Below are positions 1-8,173 of a stretch of DNA of 64,000 nucleotides, piece after piece. Source of the stretch: Parafrigoribacterium_A sp035571875 (GTDB taxonomy: Bacteria > Actinomycetota > Actinomycetes > Actinomycetales > Microbacteriaceae); contig DATNBR010000079.1 in NCBI GenBank assembly GCA_035571875.1, positions 57,521 to 121,520 on the forward strand, in the 5' to 3' direction. The first letter of the stretch is position 1. Every line of letters begins with the position of its first letter. Position numbers and translations under genes: made by a program. The notes beneath the pieces were generated by a model. That model saw only the letters and a program-made list of their open reading frames with translations. It was not told the DNA's origin and did no database searches.

Positions 1-158
1 AGATCGAAACGGCGGGTGATGACCATGTCGCGGTGAAGCCGACGAAGCTGCTCGTCATCCAGCGCCTCGATATATGGCAGGTACTGCTCGGCCGCCTCAT
101 CGGCAACCAGTGTTCCCTCGGGGGAGAGTAACTGGATCGTCGTTGCAGTTCCTGCCAC
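1..158 (-). CDS. pdhA: Pyruvate dehydrogenase E1 alpha-type subunit, 5' end only
   Basis: Only the first 52 or so codons are present; the gene runs off the left edge. The reading frame gives an N-terminus with TIQLLSPEGTLV, then EQYLPYIEALDDEQL and HRDMVITRRFD. The last piece is the typical N-terminal block of the thiamine-diphosphate E1 alpha subunit of pyruvate or branched-chain 2-oxoacid dehydrogenase (RDMVxxRRFD). The GTG at 158 is preferred because GAGG lies five bases upstream; another in-frame GTG at 206 has no such site. The gene follows hisC on the same strand with a 55-base gap, an arrangement I associate with related actinobacteria (from memory). Pyruvate versus branched-chain substrate cannot be decided from this fragment. 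Confidence 0.75.
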   Translation of the reverse strand, partial: MAGTATTIQLLSPEGTLVADEAAEQYLPYIEALDDEQLRRLHRDMVITRRFD

Positions 159-213
159 GATTACCTCGCCGTTCTGTCTGAGCTTTCGGTGGTGGGCCTG
201 CCGCACCAAGTCT

Positions 214-1320
214 CTAATCTAGCTGCGCCCCAGACACCGTACTTGGTAGGTCGCGCACAACCTCTGTCGAAGCCTTTAGGAGTTTATCCACAGACTGCGC
301 CTCACCAATCGACACCCGGATGCCGTCGGAGCCGAGTGCGCGCGCCACGATTCCGTGCGAGGCCAGCACCTCCGCGGCGCGCTCGGTCGCGTCGCCCGTC
401 TCGAGCCAGACGAAGTTGCCCTGGGGTTTCGGCACGCTCCAGCCCTGATCGATGAGCGCCTGCCAGACCTGGTCGCGCAGCACGGTGAGGCGGGCAACGC
501 GCTCGAGCAGCGCGCCCTCGTGGTCGAGCGAGGCGAGAGCAGCGTGCTGCGCCGGCGTCGTGACCGACAGCGGGATCGCGGTGGCGCGAGCGGCGTCGAG
601 AATGGAGGCGGCGCCGATCGCGTAGCCGATGCGCAGGCCGGCGAGACCGTAGGCCTTGGAGAACGTGCGCAACACGACGACGTTCGGATAGCGGGAGAGC
701 ACGTCGGCACCGCGCACGGCCGCGGGGTCGGTCACGAACTCGGCGTAGGCCTCGTCGAGCAGCACGAGGATGTGCTCGGGCACGGCCGTCATGAACGCCG
801 CGAATTCCTCGGCGGTCACGATGGTGCTCGTGGGGTTATTCGGGGTGCAGACGATGACGACGCGGGTGCGCTCGGTGATCGCGGCGGCCATCGCCGGCAG
901 ATCGTGCCGGCCGTCGGGCAACACGGGGACTTGCACGCTCGTGGCGCCGGCCACGGTCACGAGTCCCGGATAGGCCTCGAAGGATCGCCACGCGTACACG
1001 ACCTCGTCTCCGGTGCTCGCTGCGGCCTGGATGAGCTGGGCGATGATCGAGACGGAACCGGCGCCGAGGTGCACCTCTTCCATGGCGACGCCGAAGCGGT
1101 GCGCGAGGCGTTGGCGCAGGTGCACGCCCGCCGCATCCGGATAGCGGTTGATGCCACTGGCCTTCGCGACGGCCTGCAGCACCTCGGGCAACGGCTCAAA
1201 CGGGTTCTCGTTCGACGACAGCTTGAACGCGTCATCGGCCGCTGGCTTGCCCTGCGCATAGGCGGCGAGCGCGGTGATCTCCGGGCGAAGGCGAACCGGG
1301 GAGTCGTCTGAACTGGTCAC
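214..1320 (-). CDS. hisC: Histidinol-phosphate / aromatic aminotransferase (PLP fold type I)
   Basis: A 368-residue class I/II aminotransferase, the usual length for HisC. Visible motifs are LSSNENPFEPLP (about 34-45), the N-N-P of CTPNNPTS (158-165), the PLP-ring aspartate in LLDEAYAEF (D189) and the Schiff-base lysine in TFSKAYGLAGLRIGY (K222). HisC converts imidazole-acetol phosphate and glutamate to histidinol phosphate and 2-oxoglutarate. The isolated position beside pdhA, away from other his genes, also fits the actinobacterial aromatic (phenylalanine) aminotransferase sometimes called pat. The family assignment is secure; the substrate is not. Confidence 0.88.
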   Translation of the reverse strand: MTSSDDSPVRLRPEITALAAYAQGKPAADDAFKLSSNENPFEPLPEVLQAVAKASGINRYPDAAGVHLRQRLAHRFGVAMEEVHLGAGSVSIIAQLIQAAASTGDEVVYAWRSFEAYPGLVTVAGATSVQVPVLPDGRHDLPAMAAAITERTRVVIVCTPNNPTSTIVTAEEFAAFMTAVPEHILVLLDEAYAEFVTDPAAVRGADVLSRYPNVVVLRTFSKAYGLAGLRIGYAIGAASILDAARATAIPLSVTTPAQHAALASLDHEGALLERVARLTVLRDQVWQALIDQGWSVPKPQGNFVWLETGDATERAAEVLASHGIVARALGSDGIRVSIGEAQSVDKLLKASTEVVRDLPSTVSGAQLD

Positions 1321-1354
1321 GGTGCAAGCCTAGGACGGCAGCGGACGCAGCATG

Positions 1355-1380
1355 CCCCTTCGACAGGCTCAGCGAGCGCA
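1355..1380. repeat. Short dispersed-repeat-like sequence
   Basis: The stretch contains CTTCGACAGGCTCAGCGAG between hisC and the downstream membrane-protein gene. It closely resembles the TTCGACAGGCTCAG core of repeated extragenic elements that I recall from high-GC genomes including Microbacteriaceae. Only one copy is seen in this window, so the repeat status is inferred from memory rather than shown here. Confidence 0.4.
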
Positions 1381-1443
1381 GGTGAGCCGGCGATGCATGA
1401 AGCGTCATTGCGGCCCGAGGAAGGCGCAGGGCATAGTTGTGCC

Positions 1444-1839
1444 ATGTCAAGATTCCTCGTTCGCCTCGTCATCAATGCGGTTGCCCTGTGGTTGACCACC
1501 CTCATCGTCACCGGTGTGACCGTGCGGCCGTTCGCTCCAGGTGACACTCTCGCCTGGGTGCTGACCTACCTCCTCATCGCGCTGGTCTTCGGCATCGTGA
1601 ACGGGATCATCGGCAACCTCATCCGCATCGTCGCCTTTCCCCTCTACATCATCACGCTCGGTCTCATCGCGCTCGTCGTCAACGCACTCCTCCTGCTTCT
1701 GGTCAGCTGGATCACCACCCTCCTCGGCTTCGGGCTCTACATCGCCAGCTTCTGGTGGGGTGTGCTCGGCGCCCTCGTGCTCGCGCTCCTGAGCTGGCTC
1801 ATCGGCATCCTGCTGCGGCCGGTGATCGGGCGCAGGTAG
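1444..1839 (+). CDS. Phage-holin-4_2-superfamily (YvlD-like) small membrane protein
   Basis: 131 residues, almost entirely four hydrophobic segments: FLVRLVINAVALWLTTLIV, the segment around AWVLTYLLIALVFGIVNGII, FPLYIITLGLIALVVNALLL and FWWGVLGALVLALLSWLIG. The pattern, including NGIIGNLIRIVAFPLYIITLGL, matches the PF04020 family (YvlD-like), which is named after holins but is chromosomally encoded in many bacteria with no lysis role shown. I start at ATG 1444 because it begins the conserved MSRFLVRLVIN block; an upstream ATG at 1393 would add an unconserved-looking 17 residues. It is convergent with the lipase gene, three bases away. Function unknown. Confidence 0.8.
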   Translation: MSRFLVRLVINAVALWLTTLIVTGVTVRPFAPGDTLAWVLTYLLIALVFGIVNGIIGNLIRIVAFPLYIITLGLIALVVNALLLLLVSWITTLLGFGLYIASFWWGVLGALVLALLSWLIGILLRPVIGRR

Positions 1840-1842
1840 CGA

Positions 1843-3267
1843 TCATCCGGCGGTCCTGACCGCATGGAAGTAGCTGGAGTGCACGCCGGTGGTTTGGTCG
1901 GAGAAACGGCTCAGCGCATCCCTGGTGCTCGCGAGCCGCTGCTCGTCTGAGGCGTCGGCGAGACTCGCCGTGTGCCGATAGTTCGAGAGTTCGTGGGCGG
2001 GGAAGAAGACGTCGCCCGAGTAGGGATGATCGCCGTACACGGTGCGCGTGACGAGCACGGGGTCTGAGGACTTCCACACGCCGCCGGTGGCGGGCACGAG
2101 ATCGTCGGCGTGCTCGAGCGCGACATAGGGGATCTCGTGCGGGACCGAGACACCTCCGGCCGGGCCACCGAAGGTGACGAGCCCGCGCGTGTCGAAGTCT
2201 CCGGATGCCGCGAGCTGCGCCGAGAGCAGCCCGCCCTGCGAGTAGCCGGTGAACACGACGGGGGTCGTCGAGTCGATGCCGGCCTGCTTCATGGCCTGTC
2301 GCGCCGCGACCATCGAACCGGAATCGGCACCCGCAACCGCGTTGAGGTTGCTCGTCATGTCCCACGGCTCCCTCGTCGCCATGACCGAGCCATCGATGGT
2401 ACCGCCGAGGTAGACCTCGAAGCGGTCGGGCCCCGTGGGCTGGGAGTACCTGTCGATGCGAATCTGGTCGCGGCCCGTGGGGATGCGGCTCGCACGCTCG
2501 GCGAGACCGGATGGTGGCGCGGCAACGGATCGTGTGGAGCTCAGCGTGGTGCTCACCGGCGTCTCACGAAGCGCGCCCGCCGCGCCTGCGACTCCGACGG
2601 CGACCGCGGCCGAACTCCCGACCCCGAGAATGCCGAGTCCGTCGTCGCCGAGCAGTTCGGCGAGCGGCTCGGGCAGGTGCACGAGCCCCTCGCCCAGGTC
2701 GTCGGAACTCGAGACGGCGAGCCTCACGAAGCGCACGAAGCCGGGATCGCTGAGAATGCCCTTATTCGACCGCACCCACTGCTGCACGGTCTGCTCGCGC
2801 CGCGCCTCGGGCGTGACGAGCCACGCCGCACCGAGACCGCCGGCTGTCGCGAGCATCCCGGGCAACAGCACCGGAAGGGCGACCGCGCCCGCAAGCGGGG
2901 ACCATAAGCCGAGCTGGTAGCCGATGGTCGCGCTGAGCCGCCTGGCCCAACCGTCTACCGCGGCCTCGGCCTCGCCGTAGGCTGTGGCGGCGTCCGCGAT
3001 ACCGTCGGCGAGCGCGGCCGCTCGAGCTGCGGCCGCTCGCAGCGCCTCCTGCGCCTCCGCCATGGCGTGTTCCGCTCGCATCGCGCTGAGCGGTGCGTCC
3101 ACCGACCGCAGTCGAACGCGACTCACCTCGCCGTCGATCGAGCGCAGCCGTGCTCGACACGCGTGCAGCTCCCCGCCCAGCTGGTCGAGGTGTCGCTGCT
3201 GGGAGAGGAGGGCGGCCGTGGCGACCTCCGTCGACCCGCCGCCGGAGATGGTGAGCTCATCCGACAC
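1843..3267 (-). CDS. Alpha/beta-hydrolase (lipase-like) with N-terminal helical hairpin and YxxxE motif
   Basis: 474 residues from the GTG at 3267. Residues 1-100 are predicted helical with a central turn (around RVRLRSVDAPLS) and end in Y97-G-E-A-E, which fits the YxxxD/E motif of type VII secretion substrates. Residues about 115-155 form a hydrophobic hairpin (PLAGAVALPVLLPGMLATAGG), followed by a linker. The C-terminal 230 residues contain the nucleophile elbow GYSQGG (S342), a GLVTFGGPAGG strand, and DDLVPATGG that could carry the acid. I infer a secreted or membrane-inserting lipase/esterase. The start overlaps the stop of the upstream helical-protein gene by 11 bases, so they are almost certainly co-transcribed. 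Many residues upstream of V1 in the longer open frame are read from that gene in another frame and were excluded. Confidence 0.7.
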   Translation of the reverse strand: MSDELTISGGGSTEVATAALLSQQRHLDQLGGELHACRARLRSIDGEVSRVRLRSVDAPLSAMRAEHAMAEAQEALRAAAARAAALADGIADAATAYGEAEAAVDGWARRLSATIGYQLGLWSPLAGAVALPVLLPGMLATAGGLGAAWLVTPEARREQTVQQWVRSNKGILSDPGFVRFVRLAVSSSDDLGEGLVHLPEPLAELLGDDGLGILGVGSSAAVAVGVAGAAGALRETPVSTTLSSTRSVAAPPSGLAERASRIPTGRDQIRIDRYSQPTGPDRFEVYLGGTIDGSVMATREPWDMTSNLNAVAGADSGSMVAARQAMKQAGIDSTTPVVFTGYSQGGLLSAQLAASGDFDTRGLVTFGGPAGGVSVPHEIPYVALEHADDLVPATGGVWKSSDPVLVTRTVYGDHPYSGDVFFPAHELSNYRHTASLADASDEQRLASTRDALSRFSDQTTGVHSSYFHAVRTAG

Positions 3268-3589
3268 GGGCGCCGAAACTCTCTGCTGCGCGCCGGGTCT
3301 CGTGCAGTGCGGAGCGCAGTCGGCCGTCAGCGGCGGTGAGATCGGAGCGCAGACGGTCGAGAGCCCAGCTGTAGAAGAGCTGCGCGAGTCCCCGCCATTC
3401 GCTATCGGGGCTCGTGGGCATGAGGTTCGTGGCCTCGGTGAAGCGAGTGAGCACCGCATTCAGTTCTTGCGCCTGATGCTCGAGGGCCCGGCGCAGCTCG
3501 ATCGCCGCCGCATCCGCTGCCGGCGACTGCAGGCCCAGCGACTGCAAGCCCAGCGATTCCACGCTGCCGGATGTCGCCCCACCGTACAT
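3257..3589 (-). CDS. WXG100-like helical protein, partner of the lipase gene
   Basis: 110 residues from ATG 3589, preceded by GAAAGGGG at a good distance. After a short repetitive N-terminus (SLGLQSLGLQS) come two long amphipathic helices, 24-56 and 68-105, separated by a turn containing W65-R66-G67. This is the layout of WXG100/ESAT-6 proteins: about 100 residues, helix-turn-helix with W-x-G in the turn. No YxxxD/E is visible at the C-terminus; the partner lipase has one. The gene overlaps the lipase gene by 11 bases. No EccC-type ATPase is in the window, so an ESX secretion role is inference. An alternative is a simple helical chaperone for the lipase. Confidence 0.65.
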   Translation of the reverse strand: MYGGATSGSVESLGLQSLGLQSPAADAAAIELRRALEHQAQELNAVLTRFTEATNLMPTSPDSEWRGLAQLFYSWALDRLRSDLTAADGRLRSALHETRRAAESFGARVG

Positions 3590-3746
3590 AACGCCCCTTT
3601 CGCCAGGCGCCCAGTCTGCTTCGATCGCGGCAGCGGCATCCGCTCGCCCGAGCATCTCGTGCACTTTCTGTTCGCCACCTCGCCTGTGGAGGAATGGAGC
3701 CGAAAGACGCTGGTGAGCGATCCGCGATTCTGCGGGACAATGAACC

Positions 3747-4271
3747 ATGAGCTTCGACCGCACCCTCGACGAGTCGGCGCTGTTCAGGATCTGTTTCGTG
3801 TGCACGGGCAACATCTGCCGTTCACCCATGGCCGAGGTGGTCTTTCGCGACATCGTGAAGCGGGCCGGCTTTGAAGGCAAGGTCACCGTGATCTCCGCCG
3901 GAACGGGTGACTGGCACGTCGGCGAACGCTCCGACGATCGCACGGTGGCCGCTCTCGCGGCGCGTGGCTACGATGGGTCACGGCATCGCGCGAAGCAGTT
4001 CGACACCGCGTGGTTCGATAACCTCGACCTCGTCGTGGTGTTCGACCGGAGCCAGGAGCGGATCATCCGCAGCTGGGCGACCTCGGAGGTTGACCGTGGC
4101 AAGGTGCGCCTGCTGCTGAGCTTCGACAGCGAGCAGGCCGCCCAGGTCGACGTGCCAGACCCGTACTACTCCGACGCCGCGATGTTCAATTCGGTGCTCG
4201 GCATGATCGAGAAGTCCAGTGCGGCCCTGTTCCGCCAAATCGAACCAGGAATCAGAGGCGTAGTCGCATGA
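3747..4271 (+). CDS. Low-molecular-weight protein-tyrosine phosphatase
   Basis: 174 residues with the P-loop C19-TGNIC-R25-S (CX5RS) and the general-acid loop D138-PYYSD, both diagnostic for LMW-PTP. The enzyme hydrolyses phosphotyrosine through a cysteinyl-phosphate intermediate. It is cytoplasmic, with no signal peptide. The ten or so residues before FRICFVCTGN are longer than in many relatives, but ATG 3747 is the only well placed start. Its stop overlaps the purB start as ATGA, which suggests translational coupling. Cellular substrates cannot be read from sequence; in related organisms such enzymes act on exopolysaccharide kinases or arsenate, and no such gene is adjacent. Confidence 0.92.
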   Translation: MSFDRTLDESALFRICFVCTGNICRSPMAEVVFRDIVKRAGFEGKVTVISAGTGDWHVGERSDDRTVAALAARGYDGSRHRAKQFDTAWFDNLDLVVVFDRSQERIIRSWATSEVDRGKVRLLLSFDSEQAAQVDVPDPYYSDAAMFNSVLGMIEKSSAALFRQIEPGIRGVVA

Positions 4272-5650
4272 GTCCACTGCCAGAGCAACCACTGAGCCCC
4301 CTCGACGGTCGCTATCGTGCCGCGGTGAGCGATCTCGGCGAGTACCTCTCCGAGGCCGGACTCAACCGCGCCAGAGTGCAGGTCGAGGTGGAGTGGCTCA
4401 TCTACCTCACCGAGCACGAGCTGTTCGGCTCGACCCGTCTCACGCCCGAGCAGATCTCGTCGCTTCGAACGCTCATCCCAGCCTTCGGTCAGGCCGACAT
4501 CGATGAGCTCGCGGAGCTCGAAGCCACCACGCGTCATGACGTGAAGGCGGTCGAATACTACGTGCGGGCGCGCCTTGCGGCGCTGGGACTCGACCACATC
4601 GCCGAGCTGACCCACTTCGCGTGCACGAGCGAAGACGTCAACAACCTCTCCTATGCCGTGACCGTGCGCGATGCGGTGCGCGAGGTGTGGCTACCGAAGC
4701 TCGACGAGGTGATCGAGGCGCTCGCGATGCGGGCGGTCGACCACCGAGCGGATGCGATGCTCGCCCACACCCACGGTCAGCCCGCGACGCCGACCACGGT
4801 CGGCAAGGAGTTCGCGGTCTTCGTGATGCGGCTGAAGCGTCTGCGCGAACAGCTCGACCGCATCGAATTCCTCGGCAAGTTCAGCGGCGCGACGGGCACC
4901 TTCGCCGCCCACGTCGCCGCAGACCCCTCGCAGGACTGGCCCGCGATCTCGAAGGAATTCGTGGAGTCACTCGGCCTCGACTGGAATCCGCTCACCACCC
5001 AGATCGAGTCGCACGACTGGCAGGCCGAGCTGTACCAGAAGGTCAGCCACGTGAACCGGGTGCTGCACAACCTGTGCACGGATGTCTGGACCTACATCTC
5101 CATGGGCTACTTCACCCAGATTCCGCAGGCCGGCGCCACCGGCTCGTCCACCATGCCGCACAAGATCAACCCGATCCGCTTCGAGAACGCGGAGGCGAAC
5201 CTGGAGCTGTCGAGTGCGCTGCTCGACTCGCTCGCGAGCACGCTTGTCACCTCTCGACTGCAGCGCGACCTCACCGATTCCACCACGCAGCGCAACATCG
5301 GTGTGGCGTTCGGTCACTCCGTGCTCGCGCTCGACAACATCCTGCGCGGACTGAGCGAGATCGCGGTGAACCGCACGGCTCTCGCCGCAGACCTCGATTC
5401 CAACTGGGAGGTGCTGGGCGAGGCCATTCAGACGGTCATTCGCGCCGAGGTCACCGCGGGCCGCAGCTCGATCGCCGATCCCTACGCCATGCTCAAGGAA
5501 CTCACCCGCGGTAAGAAGGTCGACCAAGCGCAATTGGTGGAGTTTGTGAACGGGCTCGACATCGGGGCGGATGCGAAGGCTCGCCTCGTCGCCCTGACCC
5601 CGGCCGGCTACGTGGGTCTTGCGAGCGACCTCGTGGAGTACGCGGAGTAG
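4268..5650 (+). CDS. purB: Adenylosuccinate lyase
   Basis: 460 residues, normal for PurB. The fumarase/aspartase-superfamily signature GSSTMPHKINP lies near residue 292, and LTHFACTSEDVNNLSYA and AHTHGQPATPTTVGKEF are the other two conserved active-site regions. The enzyme cleaves adenylosuccinate to AMP plus fumarate and SAICAR to AICAR plus fumarate in purine synthesis. The phrase TSEDVNN and the overall length match the E. coli-like PurB subgroup. It is coupled to the upstream phosphatase by ATGA overlap. Confidence 0.96.
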   Translation: MSPLPEQPLSPLDGRYRAAVSDLGEYLSEAGLNRARVQVEVEWLIYLTEHELFGSTRLTPEQISSLRTLIPAFGQADIDELAELEATTRHDVKAVEYYVRARLAALGLDHIAELTHFACTSEDVNNLSYAVTVRDAVREVWLPKLDEVIEALAMRAVDHRADAMLAHTHGQPATPTTVGKEFAVFVMRLKRLREQLDRIEFLGKFSGATGTFAAHVAADPSQDWPAISKEFVESLGLDWNPLTTQIESHDWQAELYQKVSHVNRVLHNLCTDVWTYISMGYFTQIPQAGATGSSTMPHKINPIRFENAEANLELSSALLDSLASTLVTSRLQRDLTDSTTQRNIGVAFGHSVLALDNILRGLSEIAVNRTALAADLDSNWEVLGEAIQTVIRAEVTAGRSSIADPYAMLKELTRGKKVDQAQLVEFVNGLDIGADAKARLVALTPAGYVGLASDLVEYAE

Positions 5651-5671
5651 TCAGGCCGCCAGCGCTCGCTG

Positions 5672-5929
5672 TTAGTGCGCGCCGCCGTCGCGCTTGTGCG
5701 CATCCTGATCCTGCAGGTCGAGCTTCTCTTCCGCGTTGGGCTTCGTCGAGAGTTCGAGCAGAGCGATCGTCACGAGCGTGACGATGAAGGCGACGCCGAA
5801 GAACACGATGGCGAGCAGCGGTTCTCGCGTCGTGCCCAGGACGATGAGGCCGGTGAAGAGCGCCAGCACTCCGGCGATCAGGAGATATTCGAGGGGACGC
5901 AGCCGGTCACGGCGACTTGGCGTATTCAT
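5672..5929 (-). CDS. Small two-helix membrane protein
   Basis: 85 residues from ATG 5929. There are two hydrophobic segments (YLLIAGVLALFTGLIVLG and LLAIVFFGVAFIVTLVTIAL) and a charged C-terminal tail (AEEKLDLQDQDAHKRDGG), which suggests a hairpin with the ends in the cytoplasm. Its start overlaps the stop of the 217-residue membrane-protein gene as ATGA, so the two form one transcription unit. I do not recognise a named family. Confidence 0.72.
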   Translation of the reverse strand: MNTPSRRDRLRPLEYLLIAGVLALFTGLIVLGTTREPLLAIVFFGVAFIVTLVTIALLELSTKPNAEEKLDLQDQDAHKRDGGAH

Positions 5930-6579
5930 GCGGCCGGGCCGCCTTTCGTCTGGGTTTCCGCGGGCACTGCCGAAGCGGATTGGGTTCCCCACTTGGCCGA
6001 GAAGCCGGCGATGAGGAGGTAGATGGCAAGTATGGCCCCGTAGGCACCGAGGATGCCCACGGCGACGATCGATGCGTCGAGCACGCCCGTCGCGCCCTCG
6101 GGAGTGCGCACGCGCTGGTGCAGCTCTGGGGGAACCAGCAGGAATGCGACACCCGCGAGAACGGTGAGGATGCCGCCCACGCGCCAGTCACCAGAGGCCA
6201 CGAAACGCCTGCGGGTGCGGAGGCCGCTGTACAACTCGAGAAAACCGGTGAGAAGTGCGAAGGTCGTGAGGATCGACAGGACCGCGACGATTCCGCCCCC
6301 CTGCAGCAGGATGGCGACGAGACCGAGCACGGCCGTGACAGCACCCTGCGCGACGAGAAAGGGGCGCACTCCGCTGTCGGCGAGCCGCCGCCACGCGAGT
6401 GCGGCCAGAAGCGCGCCGCTCACAAGGGCGAAGACGCCGAAACTCGCCAGGCCGAGCCGCGCTGAGTGATCGGCCGTGAAGGTGATCACGAGGCCGAGTG
6501 CCGCGGCCGGGATCGCCCGGATCACCGCGACCGGCCAGTAGGCGGCGCGCTGTGCGGCGCTGTCCTGAAGAGCGGACAC
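5926..6579 (-). CDS. Multi-pass membrane protein, HdeD/DUF308-like
   Basis: 217 residues with six or more hydrophobic segments, including ARLGLASFGVFALVSGALLA, FLVAQGAVTAVLGLVAILLQG, IVAVLSILTTFALLTGFLEL and VGGILTVLAGVAFLLVPP. Tandem pairs of helices separated by short loops, with LLTGFLELYSGL, resemble HdeD/DUF308 membrane proteins linked elsewhere to acid or envelope stress. The C-terminus is a soluble, Ala/Thr-rich tail. It is coupled to the small membrane protein downstream. The family call is tentative. Confidence 0.65.
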   Translation of the reverse strand: MSALQDSAAQRAAYWPVAVIRAIPAAALGLVITFTADHSARLGLASFGVFALVSGALLAALAWRRLADSGVRPFLVAQGAVTAVLGLVAILLQGGGIVAVLSILTTFALLTGFLELYSGLRTRRRFVASGDWRVGGILTVLAGVAFLLVPPELHQRVRTPEGATGVLDASIVAVGILGAYGAILAIYLLIAGFSAKWGTQSASAVPAETQTKGGPAA

Positions 6580-6694
6580 GTGACCTCATTTCGCGGGGAA
6601 CAACACTGCCCAGTTTACGCATCGCCGCCAGCCTTGATCGCGCGTGCAGTCCTGTGCTGCCCGGAGATCTGCACGACTGCCCTAGCCTTGACCC

Positions 6695-7549
6695 GTGCCC
6701 ACTTCCTCCGCCGCGATCTCGCTGTCGCGCATCCGCCGTTACCCCGTGAAGTCCTGTCGCGGCCACGATCTCGACACCGCGGTCATTGAACCGTGGGGCA
6801 TCGCAGGCGACCGGCGCTGGATGCTCGTCGACCGCAACGGCGCAGAGGTCACGGCGCGCAAGCATCCGCCCCTCCTCCGCGTGCGGCCCAGCTTCACCGC
6901 GGACGGACTGCTCCTCGAACGACCGGACGCCGAGCCGCTGGCCGTGACGGCTCCCGACGGATCCGAACTGCTGCCGGTCACGATCTGGAAGAATCCGGTG
7001 GATGCCGCTCCCGCGGCCGCCGAGGCGCACGCGTGGTTCAGCGAGGTCGTCGGATTCCCCGTGCGGCTCGTCTACCTCGATGATCCGACCCGGCGGCACA
7101 CCAATCCGCAGTACAGCCGGGACACCGACCGTGTCTCGTTCCAGGACGCGTTCCCCCTCACCCTCACCAATGAGGCCTCGCTCGCCGAGCTGAACTCGTG
7201 GATCCCGTCAACAGGCGACCAGACACCCCTGTCGATGGTGCGATTCCGCCCGAGCGTCGTGGTGACCGGAGCGATGGCCTGGGAAGAGGATTCGTGGCGC
7301 CGCGTGCGCATCGGGGAGGCACTCTTTCGCGCGGTGAAGGCGAGCTCGCGGTGCGTGCTCACGACCGTGGACCCCGAGACGGTGACCCGCGGCAAGGAGC
7401 CGCTCGCGACCCTCGCCCGCCGACGTCGCTGGGACAAGAAGGCGTGGTTCGCGGTCAATCTCGTTCCCGACAATCCCGGCGCGGTCATCCGCATCGGCGA
7501 CGAGATCGAGGTGCTGGAGCGGGTCGACTCTCGCGAGCCGCAGCGCTGA
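6695..7549 (+). CDS. MOSC-domain protein (YcbX/mARC-like)
   Basis: 284 residues starting at GTG 6695, in context LSRIRRYPVKSCRGHDL. The N-terminal half is the MOSC_N beta-barrel (GIAGDRRWMLVDRNGAEVTARKHPPLLRVRPSF), and the C-terminal MOSC domain has PLTLTNEASLAELN, VRFRPSVVVTGAMAWEED and the cysteine-containing SSRCVLTTVDPETV, where C is the expected molybdenum ligand. Relatives (YcbX, mitochondrial mARC) reduce N-hydroxylated compounds with the molybdenum cofactor. There is no fused ferredoxin domain, so the electron donor is a separate protein. Confidence 0.88.
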   Translation: MPTSSAAISLSRIRRYPVKSCRGHDLDTAVIEPWGIAGDRRWMLVDRNGAEVTARKHPPLLRVRPSFTADGLLLERPDAEPLAVTAPDGSELLPVTIWKNPVDAAPAAAEAHAWFSEVVGFPVRLVYLDDPTRRHTNPQYSRDTDRVSFQDAFPLTLTNEASLAELNSWIPSTGDQTPLSMVRFRPSVVVTGAMAWEEDSWRRVRIGEALFRAVKASSRCVLTTVDPETVTRGKEPLATLARRRRWDKKAWFAVNLVPDNPGAVIRIGDEIEVLERVDSREPQR

Positions 7550-7552
7550 GAG

Positions 7553-8170
7553 TTACCGGCCGACCGCGCGTCTGATCATGTCCACGAGTGCGGAGCTGAG
7601 TCCGGGCAGGTCATCATCATTGGGCTGCGTTGCCATCAGCCAGAGGTCCATCGCCTCCCCCATGCCCAGGGCGACGGCGATCAGGAGCGATGCCGGCACG
7701 TCGGTACGCACGGCTCCCACTCGTTGGCCCGTGACGAGGGCCTGCTCTATCCAAGGCAGCGACGCCCGCTCGAGGTCACCCTGGGCCTGTTGAACAGCGG
7801 GGTTCCGCGACGCGGCGGTCCACCCGCGAAGGAGCGCCGCCAGCTGCGGCCACGCGGCGAGTGCCCTCATCAGCTGCAGGTAGTAGTCCGCCACCAGCGA
7901 CCAGAACGAGTCGGCATCCGCCGCCTCGAGATCCGGCGCGACACCGACCCGCGCAAACAGTTGCGCGATGGCGCCGCGCGTGACGTGAACGTAGAGATCC
8001 TCTTTGCCGTCGAAGTAGTAGTACATCGAACCCTTGGAGATGCCCGCCGCCTCGATCACGCGGTTGAGCGAGGCTTCGTAATATCCGCGCGCAGCAAACT
8101 CTTCGAGCGCCACCGCAAGAATCGACTCCTGCTGCTCCGGCGGGAGCTTTGCAAATCTGGGTCGAACCAT
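7553..8170 (-). CDS. TetR/AcrR-family transcriptional regulator
   Basis: 205 residues. The N-terminal helix-turn-helix reads ILAVALEEFAARGYYEASLNRVIEAAGISKGSMYYYFDGKEDLY, a textbook TetR DNA-binding domain (residues about 16-60). The remainder is a helical ligand-binding/dimer domain. It lies three bases downstream of the FAD monooxygenase gene on the same strand, so both are probably transcribed from the operator-containing promoter at 9381-9410, giving feedback control. The inducer is unknown. Confidence 0.92.
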   Translation of the reverse strand: MVRPRFAKLPPEQQESILAVALEEFAARGYYEASLNRVIEAAGISKGSMYYYFDGKEDLYVHVTRGAIAQLFARVGVAPDLEAADADSFWSLVADYYLQLMRALAAWPQLAALLRGWTAASRNPAVQQAQGDLERASLPWIEQALVTGQRVGAVRTDVPASLLIAVALGMGEAMDLWLMATQPNDDDLPGLSSALVDMIRRAVGR

Positions 8171-8173
8171 TCT

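Noticed and set aside
355..1311. Long plus-strand open frame opposite hisC
   Set aside because: Shadow of the real gene: Gly/His/Arg-rich product with no family features and no ribosome binding site.
1444..1839. Phage holin suggesting a prophage
   Set aside because: The family is named for holins but is widespread on chromosomes; no other phage gene is present.
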